64,000 nt of DNA from Xanthobacter autotrophicus (lineage in GTDB: Bacteria > Pseudomonadota > Alphaproteobacteria > Rhizobiales > Xanthobacteraceae): assembly GCF_043194295.1 (NCBI RefSeq), contig NZ_JBAFVK010000004.1; one strand, given 5' to 3'. Both the position numbers and the translations under genes were made by a program. The notes under the pieces are model-generated. The model was not told the origin of the DNA. It searched no databases and saw nothing but the letters and a program-made list of their open reading frames with translations. Below are positions 16,125 through 23,868 of this stretch, in pieces (the first letter of the stretch is position 1; each line of letters starts with the position of its first letter).

Positions 16125-17686
16125 TGAAATCCCCCCGCATCTTCGTCCCGAACGACGCCACCGCGGTGGCCTGCGGCGCCGACCGCGTCGCCCGCAAGCT
16201 GGAAGCTGGGCTGCTGGCCCGCGGCATCACCGCCGACATCACCCGCAACGGCTCGCGTGGTCTGTTCTGGCTGGAACCCCTTATCGAAGTGGAGACCGAG
16301 CGCGGCCGCGTCGGCTACGGCCCGGTGAAGCCCTCCGACGTGGAAGACCTGCTCCACGCCGGCATCCTCCACGGCGCCGACCACCCCCTGTGCGTGGGCG
16401 TGGTGGAGGAAATCCCGTACCTGAAGAAGCAGACGCGGCTCACCTTCGCCCGCATCGGCATCATCGATCCGCTCTCACTCACCGACTACAAGGCCCATGG
16501 CGGCTATCGCGGCCTGGAGCGGGCCATTACGCTCGGCCCGGCGGCCACGGTGGAAGAGGTCGTGGAAAGCGGACTGCGCGGGCGTGGCGGCGCGGGTTTT
16601 CCCACCGGCATCAAGTGGCGCACGGTCGCCGCCACCCCGGCCGACCAGCGCTACATCGTCTGCAATGCGGACGAGGGCGACAGCGGCACTTTCGCCGACC
16701 GCCTGATCATGGAGGCAGACCCCTTCTGCCTCATCGAGGGCATGACCATCGCCGGCCTCGCGGTGGGGGCTACCAAGGGCTACGTCTACTCGCGCTCGGA
16801 ATATCCGCTCGCCTTCGTGGTGATGGAAAAGGCCATCGAGAAAGCACGCGAGGCCGGCCTTCTGGGCGACAACATCCTCGGCTCGGGCCTCACCTTCGAC
16901 ATGGAAATGCGCATGGGCGCCGGCGCCTATGTGTGCGGCGAGGAAACCGCGCTGCTGGAAAGCCTGGAGGGCAAGCGCGGCCTGGTGCGTGCCAAGCCGC
17001 CGCTGCCGGCCCACAAGGGCCTGTTCCAGAAGCCCACCGTCATCAACAATCTGGTGTCGCTCGCCACCGTGCCGGGGATCCTGGACAAGGGTGGCAAGTA
17101 TTACCGCGACTTCGGCATGGGCCGCTCGCGCGGCACCATGCCCATCCAGATCGCCGGCAACATCAAGTTCGGCGGCCTGTTCGAGACCGCCTTCGGCATT
17201 CCGCTGGGCGAGCTGGTCTATGACATCGGCGGCGGCACGGCGTCCGGCCGTCCGGTCAAGGCGGTGCAGGCCGGCGGTCCGCTGGGCGCCTATCTGCCCA
17301 CCCACCAGTTCGACACCCCGTTCGACTACGAGGCCTTCACCGCCAAGGACGCGCTCATCGGCCACGGCGGCCTGGTGGTGTTCGACGACACGGCGGACCT
17401 CGCCGACATGGCGAAGTTCGCCATGGAATTCTGCGCCCACGAAAGCTGCGGCAAGTGCACGCCCTGCCGCATCGGCTCCACACGGGGCGTCGAGACCATC
17501 GACAAGGTGATCGCCGGCGAGAAGCGCGAGCAGAATCTCGCCCTGCTCACGGACCTTTGCCACACCATGAAGCTTGGTTCCCTGTGCGCGCTGGGTGGCT
17601 TCACGCCCTACCCGGTGCTGAGCGCGCTCAATCATTTCCCGGAAGACTTCGGCGTCGCGCCGAAGCTGCCGGCCGCCGCAGAATAA
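16124..17686 (+). CDS. fdsB: NAD-dependent formate dehydrogenase beta subunit (NuoF-like, FMN/NADH binding)
   Basis: This 520-residue subunit has an N-terminal thioredoxin-like domain and a NuoF domain. Visible motifs are the NADH/FMN-binding GLRGRGGAGFPTGIKW, the CNADEGDSGTF stretch, and the [4Fe-4S] ligands Cys442, Cys445, Cys448 and Cys488 (ESCGKCTPC and SLCALGG). It transfers electrons from formate oxidation to NAD+. The N-terminal domain is a known feature of FdsB, in which NuoE-like and NuoF-like parts are partly fused. Start at 16124 overlaps the fdsG stop. fdsA follows 13 bases downstream. Confidence 0.96.
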   Translation: MKSPRIFVPNDATAVACGADRVARKLEAGLLARGITADITRNGSRGLFWLEPLIEVETERGRVGYGPVKPSDVEDLLHAGILHGADHPLCVGVVEEIPYLKKQTRLTFARIGIIDPLSLTDYKAHGGYRGLERAITLGPAATVEEVVESGLRGRGGAGFPTGIKWRTVAATPADQRYIVCNADEGDSGTFADRLIMEADPFCLIEGMTIAGLAVGATKGYVYSRSEYPLAFVVMEKAIEKAREAGLLGDNILGSGLTFDMEMRMGAGAYVCGEETALLESLEGKRGLVRAKPPLPAHKGLFQKPTVINNLVSLATVPGILDKGGKYYRDFGMGRSRGTMPIQIAGNIKFGGLFETAFGIPLGELVYDIGGGTASGRPVKAVQAGGPLGAYLPTHQFDTPFDYEAFTAKDALIGHGGLVVFDDTADLADMAKFAMEFCAHESCGKCTPCRIGSTRGVETIDKVIAGEKREQNLALLTDLCHTMKLGSLCALGGFTPYPVLSALNHFPEDFGVAPKLPAAAE

Positions 17687-17699
17687 TTGGAGGAACACC

Positions 17700-20540
17700 A
17701 TGTCCCTCGTTCACGAAATCGACTACGGCACGCCGGCTTCCAAGTCCGAGAAGCTTGTTTCCCTCACCATCGACGGCATGAGCGTCACGGTGCCAGAGGG
17801 CACCTCCATCATGCGCGCCGCCATGGAACTGGGAAACCAGATCCCCAAGCTCTGCGCCACCGACATGCTTGAGAGCTTCGGTTCGTGCCGGCTCTGCCTC
17901 ATCGAGATCGAAGGCCGCAACGGCACTCCAGCCTCGTGCACCACGCCGGTGGCTGAAGGCATCGTGGTGAAGACCCAGACCGAGCGGCTGAAGCAGATCC
18001 GCAAGGGGGTGATGGAGCTCTACATCTCCGACCACCCGCTGGACTGCCTCACCTGCTCCGCCAACGGCGACTGCGAATTGCAGGACATGGCCGGCGTGGT
18101 GGGCCTGCGCGACGTGCGCTACGGCTATGAGGGCGAGAACCACACCAAGCTCGGCAAGGACGAATCCAACCCGTACTTCACCTACGAGCAGTCGAAGTGC
18201 ATCGTCTGCAATCGCTGCGTTCGCGCCTGCGAGGAAGTGCAGGGCACGTTTGCGCTCACCATCTCCGGCCGCGGCTTCGGCTCGCGGGTGTCGCCGGGCA
18301 TGGACGAGCCCTTCCTCACCTCGGAATGCGTCTCCTGCGGCGCCTGCGTGCAGGCCTGCCCCACGGCGACGCTGAACGAGAAGGCCATGTACGACATCGG
18401 CACCCCCGAGCATTCGGTGGTGACCACCTGCGCCTATTGCGGCGTGGGCTGCACCTTCAAGGCCGAGATGCGCGGCGACGAGTTGGTGCGCATGGTGCCC
18501 TACAAGGACGGCAAGGCGAACCGCGGCCATTCCTGCGTCAAGGGCCGCTTCGCCTATGGCTACGCCGCCCATCAGGACCGCATCCTCAAGCCCATGATCC
18601 GCTCTTCCATCCACGAGCCGTGGAAGGAAGTGACCTATGAGGAGGCCATCGCCTACGCTGCCTCCGAGTTCAAGCGGATCCAGGAGAAGTACGGCAAGCG
18701 CGCCGTCGGCGGCATCACCTCCTCGCGCTGCACCAACGAAGAGACCTACCTCGTCCAGAAGCTGATCCGTGGCGGCTTCGGCAACAACAACGTGGACACC
18801 TGCGCCCGCGTCTGCCACTCGCCCACCGGCTACGGCCTCTCCCAGACCTACGGCACCTCCGCCGGCACCCAGGACTTCGACAGCGTCGAGGAGACGGATG
18901 TCGTCCTGATCATCGGCGCCAATCCCACCGACGGCCACCCGGTGTTCGGCTCGCGCCTCAAGAAGCGCTTGCGCGAGGGCGCCAAGCTGATCGTGGTGGA
19001 CCCGCGCCGCACCGACATCGTGCGCTCGCCCCATATCGAGGCCTCCTACCACCTGCCGCTCAAGCCCGGCACCAACGTGGCCATCGTGACGGCGCTGGCC
19101 CATGTAGTCGTCACCGAGGGGCTGGTGAACGAGCAGTTCGTGCGCGAACGCTGCGACTGGGACGAGTTCCAGGACTGGGCCGCCTTCGTCGCCGACGAGC
19201 GCCACTCGCCGGAAGCAGTCGAGAAGTACACCGGCGTTGATCCGGCCCTGGTGCGCGGCGCGGCCCGGCTCTATGCCACCGGCGGCAACGGGTCGATCTA
19301 TTACGGCCTCGGCGTCACCGAGCATTCGCAGGGCTCCACCACGGTGATGGCCATCGCCAACCTCGCCATGGCTACCGGCAACGTGGGCCGCAACGGCGTG
19401 GGCGTGAACCCGCTGCGCGGACAGAACAACGTGCAGGGCTCGTGCGACATGGGCTCGTTCCCGCACGAGCTGCCGGGCTACCGTCACGTCTCCGACGACG
19501 CCACCCGCTCGACCTTCGAGGCGCTGTGGGGCGTGCCGCTGGACGACGAGCCGGGTCTGCGCATTCCCAACATGTTCGACGCGGCGGTGGACGGCACGTT
19601 CAAGGGCCTCTACGTGCAGGGCGAGGACATCCTCCAGTCCGACCCCGACACCAAGCACGTCTCGGCCGGCCTTGCGGGCCTCGAATGCCTGATCGTGCAG
19701 GACCTGTTCCTGAACGAGACGGCCAACTACGCCCACATCTTCCTGCCCGGCTGCTCCTTCCTGGAGAAGGACGGCACCTTCACCAATGCCGAGCGCCGCA
19801 TCCAGCGCATCCGCAAGGTGATGGCGCCCAAGAACGGCTATGCGGACTGGGAGGTCACCCAGCTCCTCGCCAATGCGCTGGGCTTCCCCATGACTTACAC
19901 CCACCCCTCCCAGATCATGGACGAGATCGCGGCGCTCACCCCCACCTTCACGGGCGTGAACTATGCCAAGCTCGACGAGCTGGGTTCGGTGCAGTGGCCG
20001 TGCAACGACGAGGCGCCGGAAGGCACGCCCATCATGCACATCGGCGGCTTCGTGCGCGGCAAGGGCAAGTTCGTCCTCACCGAATACGTGCCCACCGACG
20101 AGAAGACCGGGCCGCGCTTCCCGCTGCTGCTCACCACCGGGCGCATCCTCAGCCAGTACAATGTGGGCGCCCAGACCAGGCGCACCGCGAACGTGGCCTG
20201 GCATCCGGAGGACGTGCTGGAAATCCACGCCCATGACGCCGAGAACCGCGGCATCCGGGACGGGGATTTCGTGAAGCTGGACAGCCGTGCGGGCTCCACC
20301 TCGCTCAAGGCGGTGATCTCGGACCGGGTGGCGCCGGGGGTGGTCTACACCACCTTCCACCATCCGGTGACGCAGGCCAACGTGGTGACCACCGACTATT
20401 CCGACTGGGCCACCAACTGCCCGGAATACAAGGTGACCGCCGTGCAGGTCTCGCCCTCCAATGGCCCGACCCAGTGGCAGGAGGATTACGAGAACCTCTC
20501 GCGCACCTCCCGCCGCATCGCCGCCGAAGCGGCGGAGTAA
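17700..20540 (+). CDS. fdsA: NAD-dependent formate dehydrogenase alpha subunit (molybdenum catalytic subunit)
   Basis: This 946-residue catalytic subunit oxidises formate to CO2 at a bis-MGD molybdenum centre. In order it shows an N-terminal [2Fe-2S] ferredoxin domain (Cys52, Cys63, Cys66, Cys80), a His/Cys cluster (His112, Cys116, Cys119, Cys125), two [4Fe-4S] clusters (Cys167-Cys177 and Cys210-Cys220), and the molybdopterin domain with its own cluster (Cys244, Cys247, Cys251, Cys279). The Mo ligand is Cys372 followed by His373 (CARVCHSPTGYG), where some homologues have selenocysteine. A MopB domain ends the protein (LLLTTGRILSQYNVGAQTRR). TTGGAGGAACACC precedes the ATG. Confidence 0.98.
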   Translation: MSLVHEIDYGTPASKSEKLVSLTIDGMSVTVPEGTSIMRAAMELGNQIPKLCATDMLESFGSCRLCLIEIEGRNGTPASCTTPVAEGIVVKTQTERLKQIRKGVMELYISDHPLDCLTCSANGDCELQDMAGVVGLRDVRYGYEGENHTKLGKDESNPYFTYEQSKCIVCNRCVRACEEVQGTFALTISGRGFGSRVSPGMDEPFLTSECVSCGACVQACPTATLNEKAMYDIGTPEHSVVTTCAYCGVGCTFKAEMRGDELVRMVPYKDGKANRGHSCVKGRFAYGYAAHQDRILKPMIRSSIHEPWKEVTYEEAIAYAASEFKRIQEKYGKRAVGGITSSRCTNEETYLVQKLIRGGFGNNNVDTCARVCHSPTGYGLSQTYGTSAGTQDFDSVEETDVVLIIGANPTDGHPVFGSRLKKRLREGAKLIVVDPRRTDIVRSPHIEASYHLPLKPGTNVAIVTALAHVVVTEGLVNEQFVRERCDWDEFQDWAAFVADERHSPEAVEKYTGVDPALVRGAARLYATGGNGSIYYGLGVTEHSQGSTTVMAIANLAMATGNVGRNGVGVNPLRGQNNVQGSCDMGSFPHELPGYRHVSDDATRSTFEALWGVPLDDEPGLRIPNMFDAAVDGTFKGLYVQGEDILQSDPDTKHVSAGLAGLECLIVQDLFLNETANYAHIFLPGCSFLEKDGTFTNAERRIQRIRKVMAPKNGYADWEVTQLLANALGFPMTYTHPSQIMDEIAALTPTFTGVNYAKLDELGSVQWPCNDEAPEGTPIMHIGGFVRGKGKFVLTEYVPTDEKTGPRFPLLLTTGRILSQYNVGAQTRRTANVAWHPEDVLEIHAHDAENRGIRDGDFVKLDSRAGSTSLKAVISDRVAPGVVYTTFHHPVTQANVVTTDYSDWATNCPEYKVTAVQVSPSNGPTQWQEDYENLSRTSRRIAAEAAE

Positions 20541-20558
20541 GGCAAGCACCAACACTCC

Positions 20559-20582
20559 CCCTCTCCCGCTTGCGGGGGAGGG
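20559..20582. repeat. GC-rich palindromic repeat, copy 1
   Basis: A 24-base sequence whose core CCTCTCCCGC-tt-GCGGGGGAGG folds as a hairpin. It recurs identically at 27799-27822, and both copies are followed by a G-rich tract containing TGGGG. It lies just after fdsA and may act as a terminator, but it belongs to a repeat family. Confidence 0.7.
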
Positions 20583-20619
20583 ATGGGGTGGGGCAAGGTG
20601 CACAAGCACTTCAAACCGT

Positions 20620-20644
20620 CATGGCCGGGTTTGACCCGGCCATG
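20620..20644. repeat. GTCATGGCCGGG-type palindromic repeat
   Basis: CATGGCCGGGT (20620-20630) and ACCCGGCCATG (20634-20644) form an 11-bp hairpin with a 3-base loop. Related palindromes occur at 33002-33024 and 33081-33103. Repeats of this pattern are abundant between genes in alphaproteobacteria. Together with copy 1 of the GC-rich repeat it widens the fdsA-fdhD gap to 240 bases. Confidence 0.7.
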
Positions 20645-20780
20645 TGGTCAGGCCTGGAACATCTTCCGCGCGGTGTCGCTAACGGATCTGCATGACTACG
20701 GCAGAAGCTGACGCCCCTTTCCCGATCGGGAAGAGCACCCCTTCCGGAACCAGCTCTCGGCTCCCATGTGAAATCCTAAC

Positions 20781-21659
20781 ATGACCGATACGCCCTCCAC
20801 CTGCCCGCTGCCTCAGGACAGCACCCTCCCCGCTCCGCCTCCGGCGCGGCGAGTGGAGCGCGTTCAGGTGCGGGACGGCGTGGTGTCCTCCGGCGAACGC
20901 GCAGTGCCAGAGGAAGTGCCGGTCGCCCTCACCTTCAACGGCACCACCCATGCGGTGATGATGGCGAGCCCCACGGACATCGCCGACTTCGCCTTGGGTT
21001 TCGCCCTCACCGAGGGCATCGTCGCGTCCGCCGCCGAGATCCTCTCCCGCGAGGTGATCGTGGTGGACGAAGGCATCGAGGCCCGCATGTGGATCGCCGA
21101 GGAGAAGATGAAGCATCTCTCCGCCCGGCGCCGGGCGCTGGCCGGGCCCACCGGCTGCGGCCTGTGCGGGGTGGAAAGCCTTGCCGAGGCGGTGAAGCCG
21201 GCAGCGCTGGTTAAGGCGGACACCCCCTTCTCCCCGGCGACGCTGCTCGACGCCATGGCCACCCTCGGCCCGCTCCAGAGCCTCAACCATGAAACCCGCG
21301 CCGTGCACGCGGCTGCCTATTTCGAGCCCGATCGCGGCATCCTCGCTCTCGCCGAGGATGTGGGCCGGCACAATGCCCTCGACAAGCTGGTGGGCAAGGC
21401 GGCGGAAGCCGGCTTCGACACCGCGCGCGGCCTTCTGCTGCTGACCAGCCGCGTCTCCATCGAGATGGTGCAGAAGGCGGCCGTGCTGGGCGTTGGCGTC
21501 ATCGCCGCCGTCTCGGCGCCCACCTCGCTCGCCATCCGCACGGCGGAGGCGGCGGGCATCACCCTGTGTGCCATCGTGCGGCAGGACGGCTTCGAGGTCT
21601 TCACCCATCCCGGGCGCATCGCCCTCCCCTCACCGGAACGGCAGAACCATGTCGCATAG
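20781..21659 (+). CDS. fdhD: Formate dehydrogenase accessory sulfurtransferase FdhD
   Basis: This 292-residue protein is FdhD (FdsC in the fds operon). It carries sulfur from IscS-type cysteine desulfurase to the bis-MGD cofactor, which is required for formate dehydrogenase activity. The redox CxxC is GCGLCG with Cys126 and Cys129. Other family blocks are EVPVALTFNGTTHAVMM, DFALGFALTEGI and the GRHNALDKLVG motif. The gene follows fdsA after a repeat-bearing gap and overlaps fdsD by 11 bases. It is cytoplasmic. Confidence 0.96.
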   Translation: MTDTPSTCPLPQDSTLPAPPPARRVERVQVRDGVVSSGERAVPEEVPVALTFNGTTHAVMMASPTDIADFALGFALTEGIVASAAEILSREVIVVDEGIEARMWIAEEKMKHLSARRRALAGPTGCGLCGVESLAEAVKPAALVKADTPFSPATLLDAMATLGPLQSLNHETRAVHAAAYFEPDRGILALAEDVGRHNALDKLVGKAAEAGFDTARGLLLLTSRVSIEMVQKAAVLGVGVIAAVSAPTSLAIRTAEAAGITLCAIVRQDGFEVFTHPGRIALPSPERQNHVA

Positions 21660-21879
21660 CACTGCTGAAAAGCTCGTCTACATGGCGAACCAGATCGCCA
21701 CCGCCTTCTCGGCGCAGAAGCACGCGGAGGCCGTGGAGGCCACGCGCATCCACATCCAGAAGTTCTGGGACCCGCGCATGCGCTCCAAGATCGCCGAGCA
21801 CATCGCCCATGGCGGCGAGGGTCTCTCGCCCATCGCCAAGGAGGCGCTGGAAGGCCTTCAGGCGGCCAAGGCCGCCTGA
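21649..21879 (+). CDS. fdsD: Formate dehydrogenase delta subunit
   Basis: This 76-residue protein starts MSHSTAEKLVYMANQIATAF and contains HIQKFWDPRMR and LSPIAKEALEGL, the signature of FdsD. FdsD is a small helical subunit needed for the maturation or stability of the FdsGBA complex. It overlaps the fdhD 3' end by 11 bases, so translation is probably coupled. It is the last gene of the operon; a convergent metal-efflux gene ends 20 bases downstream. Confidence 0.94.
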   Translation: MSHSTAEKLVYMANQIATAFSAQKHAEAVEATRIHIQKFWDPRMRSKIAEHIAHGGEGLSPIAKEALEGLQAAKAA

Positions 21880-21899
21880 GCCTTGCTTCAGGACGGTCT

Positions 21900-22862
21900 C
21901 TAAACCACGTCCCGAGGGGCCAGGGCGCAGGCCATGCGCCCCTCCTCCACCTGCAGCACCGGATGGGCGATGCCGAAGCGCGCCTTCAGTCCGGCGCAGG
22001 TCTCGCTCAGGAAATCATCGTCGAGCGCAGCGCCCGGCCGGACCAGATGAGCGGAGAGGGCAACCGAGGTGGTGGAAAGCCCCCAGATGTGCAGGTCGTG
22101 CACCTCACTCACCCCGGGACGGGCGGCAAGGAACGCTTCCACCTGCTCGGGATCGACGCCGGTGGGCACCATGTCCATGGCGAGGTTGACGCTGTCGCGC
22201 AGCAGGCCCCAGGTGCCGGCGATGATGGCCACCGCGATCACCAGCGACACCACCGGGTCGAGCCACAGCCAGCCCGAGAGCGCGATCACCCCGGCCGCGG
22301 CCACCACCCCCAGCGAGATGGCGCCATCCGCCACCATGTGGATGAAGGCGCCGCGCACGTTGAGATCGCCCTTGCGGCCGGCCATGAACATCAGCGCCGT
22401 GCCCATGTTCACCGCGACGCCCACCAGGGCCACCACCATCACGATCCCGGTCTGCACCGGCTCGGGCTGGGACAGGCGCGAGATGGCCTCCAGGATGATG
22501 CCGCCGGTGCCCAGCAGCAGGATCATGGCATTGGCCAGAGCGGCGAGGATGGACGAGCGGCCGTAGCCATAGGTGCGCAGCCGCGTCGGCGCCCGCCGCG
22601 ACAGCCACGCCGCGCCCCAGGCCAGCACCAGGCCGAGCACGTCGGACAGATTGTGCCCGGCATCGGCCAGCAGCGCGAGGGAGCCGGCATAGAGGCCGAA
22701 GATCACCTCGACGATGACGAAGCCAAAATTCAGCCCGGCGCCGATGGCGAAGGCACGCAGGGAATCGGGAACGGCATGGCTGTGGCCTGAATGACCATGC
22801 GCGCCATGATCGTGGTCGGCATGATCGTGGTCGTGATGCTCCCCGGTCTCCGGCGTCGCCAT
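21900..22862 (-). CDS. Cation diffusion facilitator family zinc/cadmium exporter
   Basis: This 320-residue CDF transporter resembles ZitB/CzcD. It has a His/Asp-rich N-terminal tail (about residues 8-30), six membrane segments, the zinc-site motifs LLADAGHNLSDVLGL and FIHMVADGAISLG, and a C-terminal cytoplasmic domain (VSEVHDLHIWGLSTTSVALS). It would export Zn2+ or similar divalent metals in exchange for protons. The ATG at 22862 is preferred because GGGAGGAC lies just upstream; an ATG 12 codons earlier is possible. It converges on fdsD. Confidence 0.93.
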   Translation of the reverse strand: MATPETGEHHDHDHADHDHGAHGHSGHSHAVPDSLRAFAIGAGLNFGFVIVEVIFGLYAGSLALLADAGHNLSDVLGLVLAWGAAWLSRRAPTRLRTYGYGRSSILAALANAMILLLGTGGIILEAISRLSQPEPVQTGIVMVVALVGVAVNMGTALMFMAGRKGDLNVRGAFIHMVADGAISLGVVAAAGVIALSGWLWLDPVVSLVIAVAIIAGTWGLLRDSVNLAMDMVPTGVDPEQVEAFLAARPGVSEVHDLHIWGLSTTSVALSAHLVRPGAALDDDFLSETCAGLKARFGIAHPVLQVEEGRMACALAPRDVV

Positions 22863-22939
22863 CCTGTCCTCCCGGTCCATCCGCCGCGCATGTTCCACGC
22901 CCGCGCGCGAATGTCACCGGCTGAGATGTCGGCCGGATG

Positions 22940-23716
22940 TCAGCCCAGGAAGCCGTCCACCGTGCGCACGAACGCCTCGGGCTGCTCGATGGCGGAGAGG
23001 TGGCCGCCCGGCAGCCGCGCCAGCCTGGCGCCGGGAATGGCGGCGGCGATGGCCTCGCCCCAGGCCGGCGGCGTGGAGCGGTCGCCATCCGAGACGATCA
23101 CCAGCGTTTCCACGCGCACGGCCTTCAGCTCGTGGCGGAAATCCATGTCGCGCATGGCGGCGCTGGTGCCCATGTAGCCGGCGGGGCTGGTGCCCGTCAC
23201 CATGGCCCGGACGGCGGCCACCCGCGCCGGCGCCTTTGCGCGGAAATCCGGGGTGAACCAGCTGTCGATGACGGAATCCGCGATGGGTTCCACGCCGTCG
23301 CGACGCACCGCTTTGATGCGCTGGTCCCAGAAGCGGGGCGGGCCGGCATGGGCGGTGGTATTGGACAGCACCAGCCGCGTCAGGCGCTGGGGCGCGTTCA
23401 GAGCCAGCCACTGGCCCACCATGCCGCCCAGCGACAGGCCGCAGAAATCAGCCTGCGCAAGGCCCAGCCGGTCGAGGATGGCCAGCACGTCGCGGCCGAG
23501 GTCGCCCATGGCATAAACCTGATCTGGCGCCACGCTCGCCCCATGGCCACGGGCGTCGTAGCGGATGACCCGGCGGGTGCGGGCGAACAGCGGTGTCACC
23601 TCGTCCCACATACCCAGCGTGCAGCCCAGGGAATGGGACAGGACAAGGGGCGGCGCCCCCTCCGGCCCCGAAACCTCCACCTGGAAACGCTCCCCGGACA
23701 GATCGATGAGCGGCAC
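22940..23716 (-). CDS. pcaD: Alpha/beta hydrolase, 3-oxoadipate enol-lactonase-like
   Basis: This 258-residue alpha/beta hydrolase has the nucleophile elbow FCGLSLGGMVGQWLA with Ser95, an acid near Asp212 (IVSDGDRSTPP) and His239 (LPGGHLSAIEQPE). Overall sequence is typical of PcaD, which hydrolyses 3-oxoadipate enol-lactone in the beta-ketoadipate pathway. No other pca genes are nearby, so the pathway role is not supported by context and another ester or lactone substrate is possible. Both neighbours on this strand have their own spacing, so it may be monocistronic. Confidence 0.78.
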   Translation of the reverse strand: MPLIDLSGERFQVEVSGPEGAPPLVLSHSLGCTLGMWDEVTPLFARTRRVIRYDARGHGASVAPDQVYAMGDLGRDVLAILDRLGLAQADFCGLSLGGMVGQWLALNAPQRLTRLVLSNTTAHAGPPRFWDQRIKAVRRDGVEPIADSVIDSWFTPDFRAKAPARVAAVRAMVTGTSPAGYMGTSAAMRDMDFRHELKAVRVETLVIVSDGDRSTPPAWGEAIAAAIPGARLARLPGGHLSAIEQPEAFVRTVDGFLG

Positions 23717-23814
23717 CGCGCACCTCTTCTGGATTCATTATGCCAGAGAAGGTGTAACGCCTTCGCGGGCTGGCGCAAGGGGCGGGACGGTTGGAATCAG
23801 CGTCCGAAACAAAA

Positions 23815-23838
23815 GGGGCGGCACCCTCGCGCCGCCCC
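23815..23838 (-). terminator. Terminator after the ABC exporter gene
   Basis: GGGGCGGC (23815-23822) pairs with GCCGCCCC (23831-23838). On the minus strand the stem is followed by TTTTGTTT. It lies 30 bases past the stop of the ABC gene. Confidence 0.75.
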
Positions 23839-23868
23839 CTGTTGCCTCTTCTGTCGCTCACCCGGTCG

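Noticed and set aside
17700..20540. FdsA as a selenoprotein
   Set aside because: There is no in-frame TGA at the active site; the residue before His373 is encoded as cysteine.
17628..20609. 993-codon open frame on the minus strand opposite fdsA
   Set aside because: It is the antisense shadow of fdsA in GC-rich DNA: the composition is rich in His, Gly, Ala, Val and Arg without domains, and fdsA on the plus strand matches its family along its whole length.
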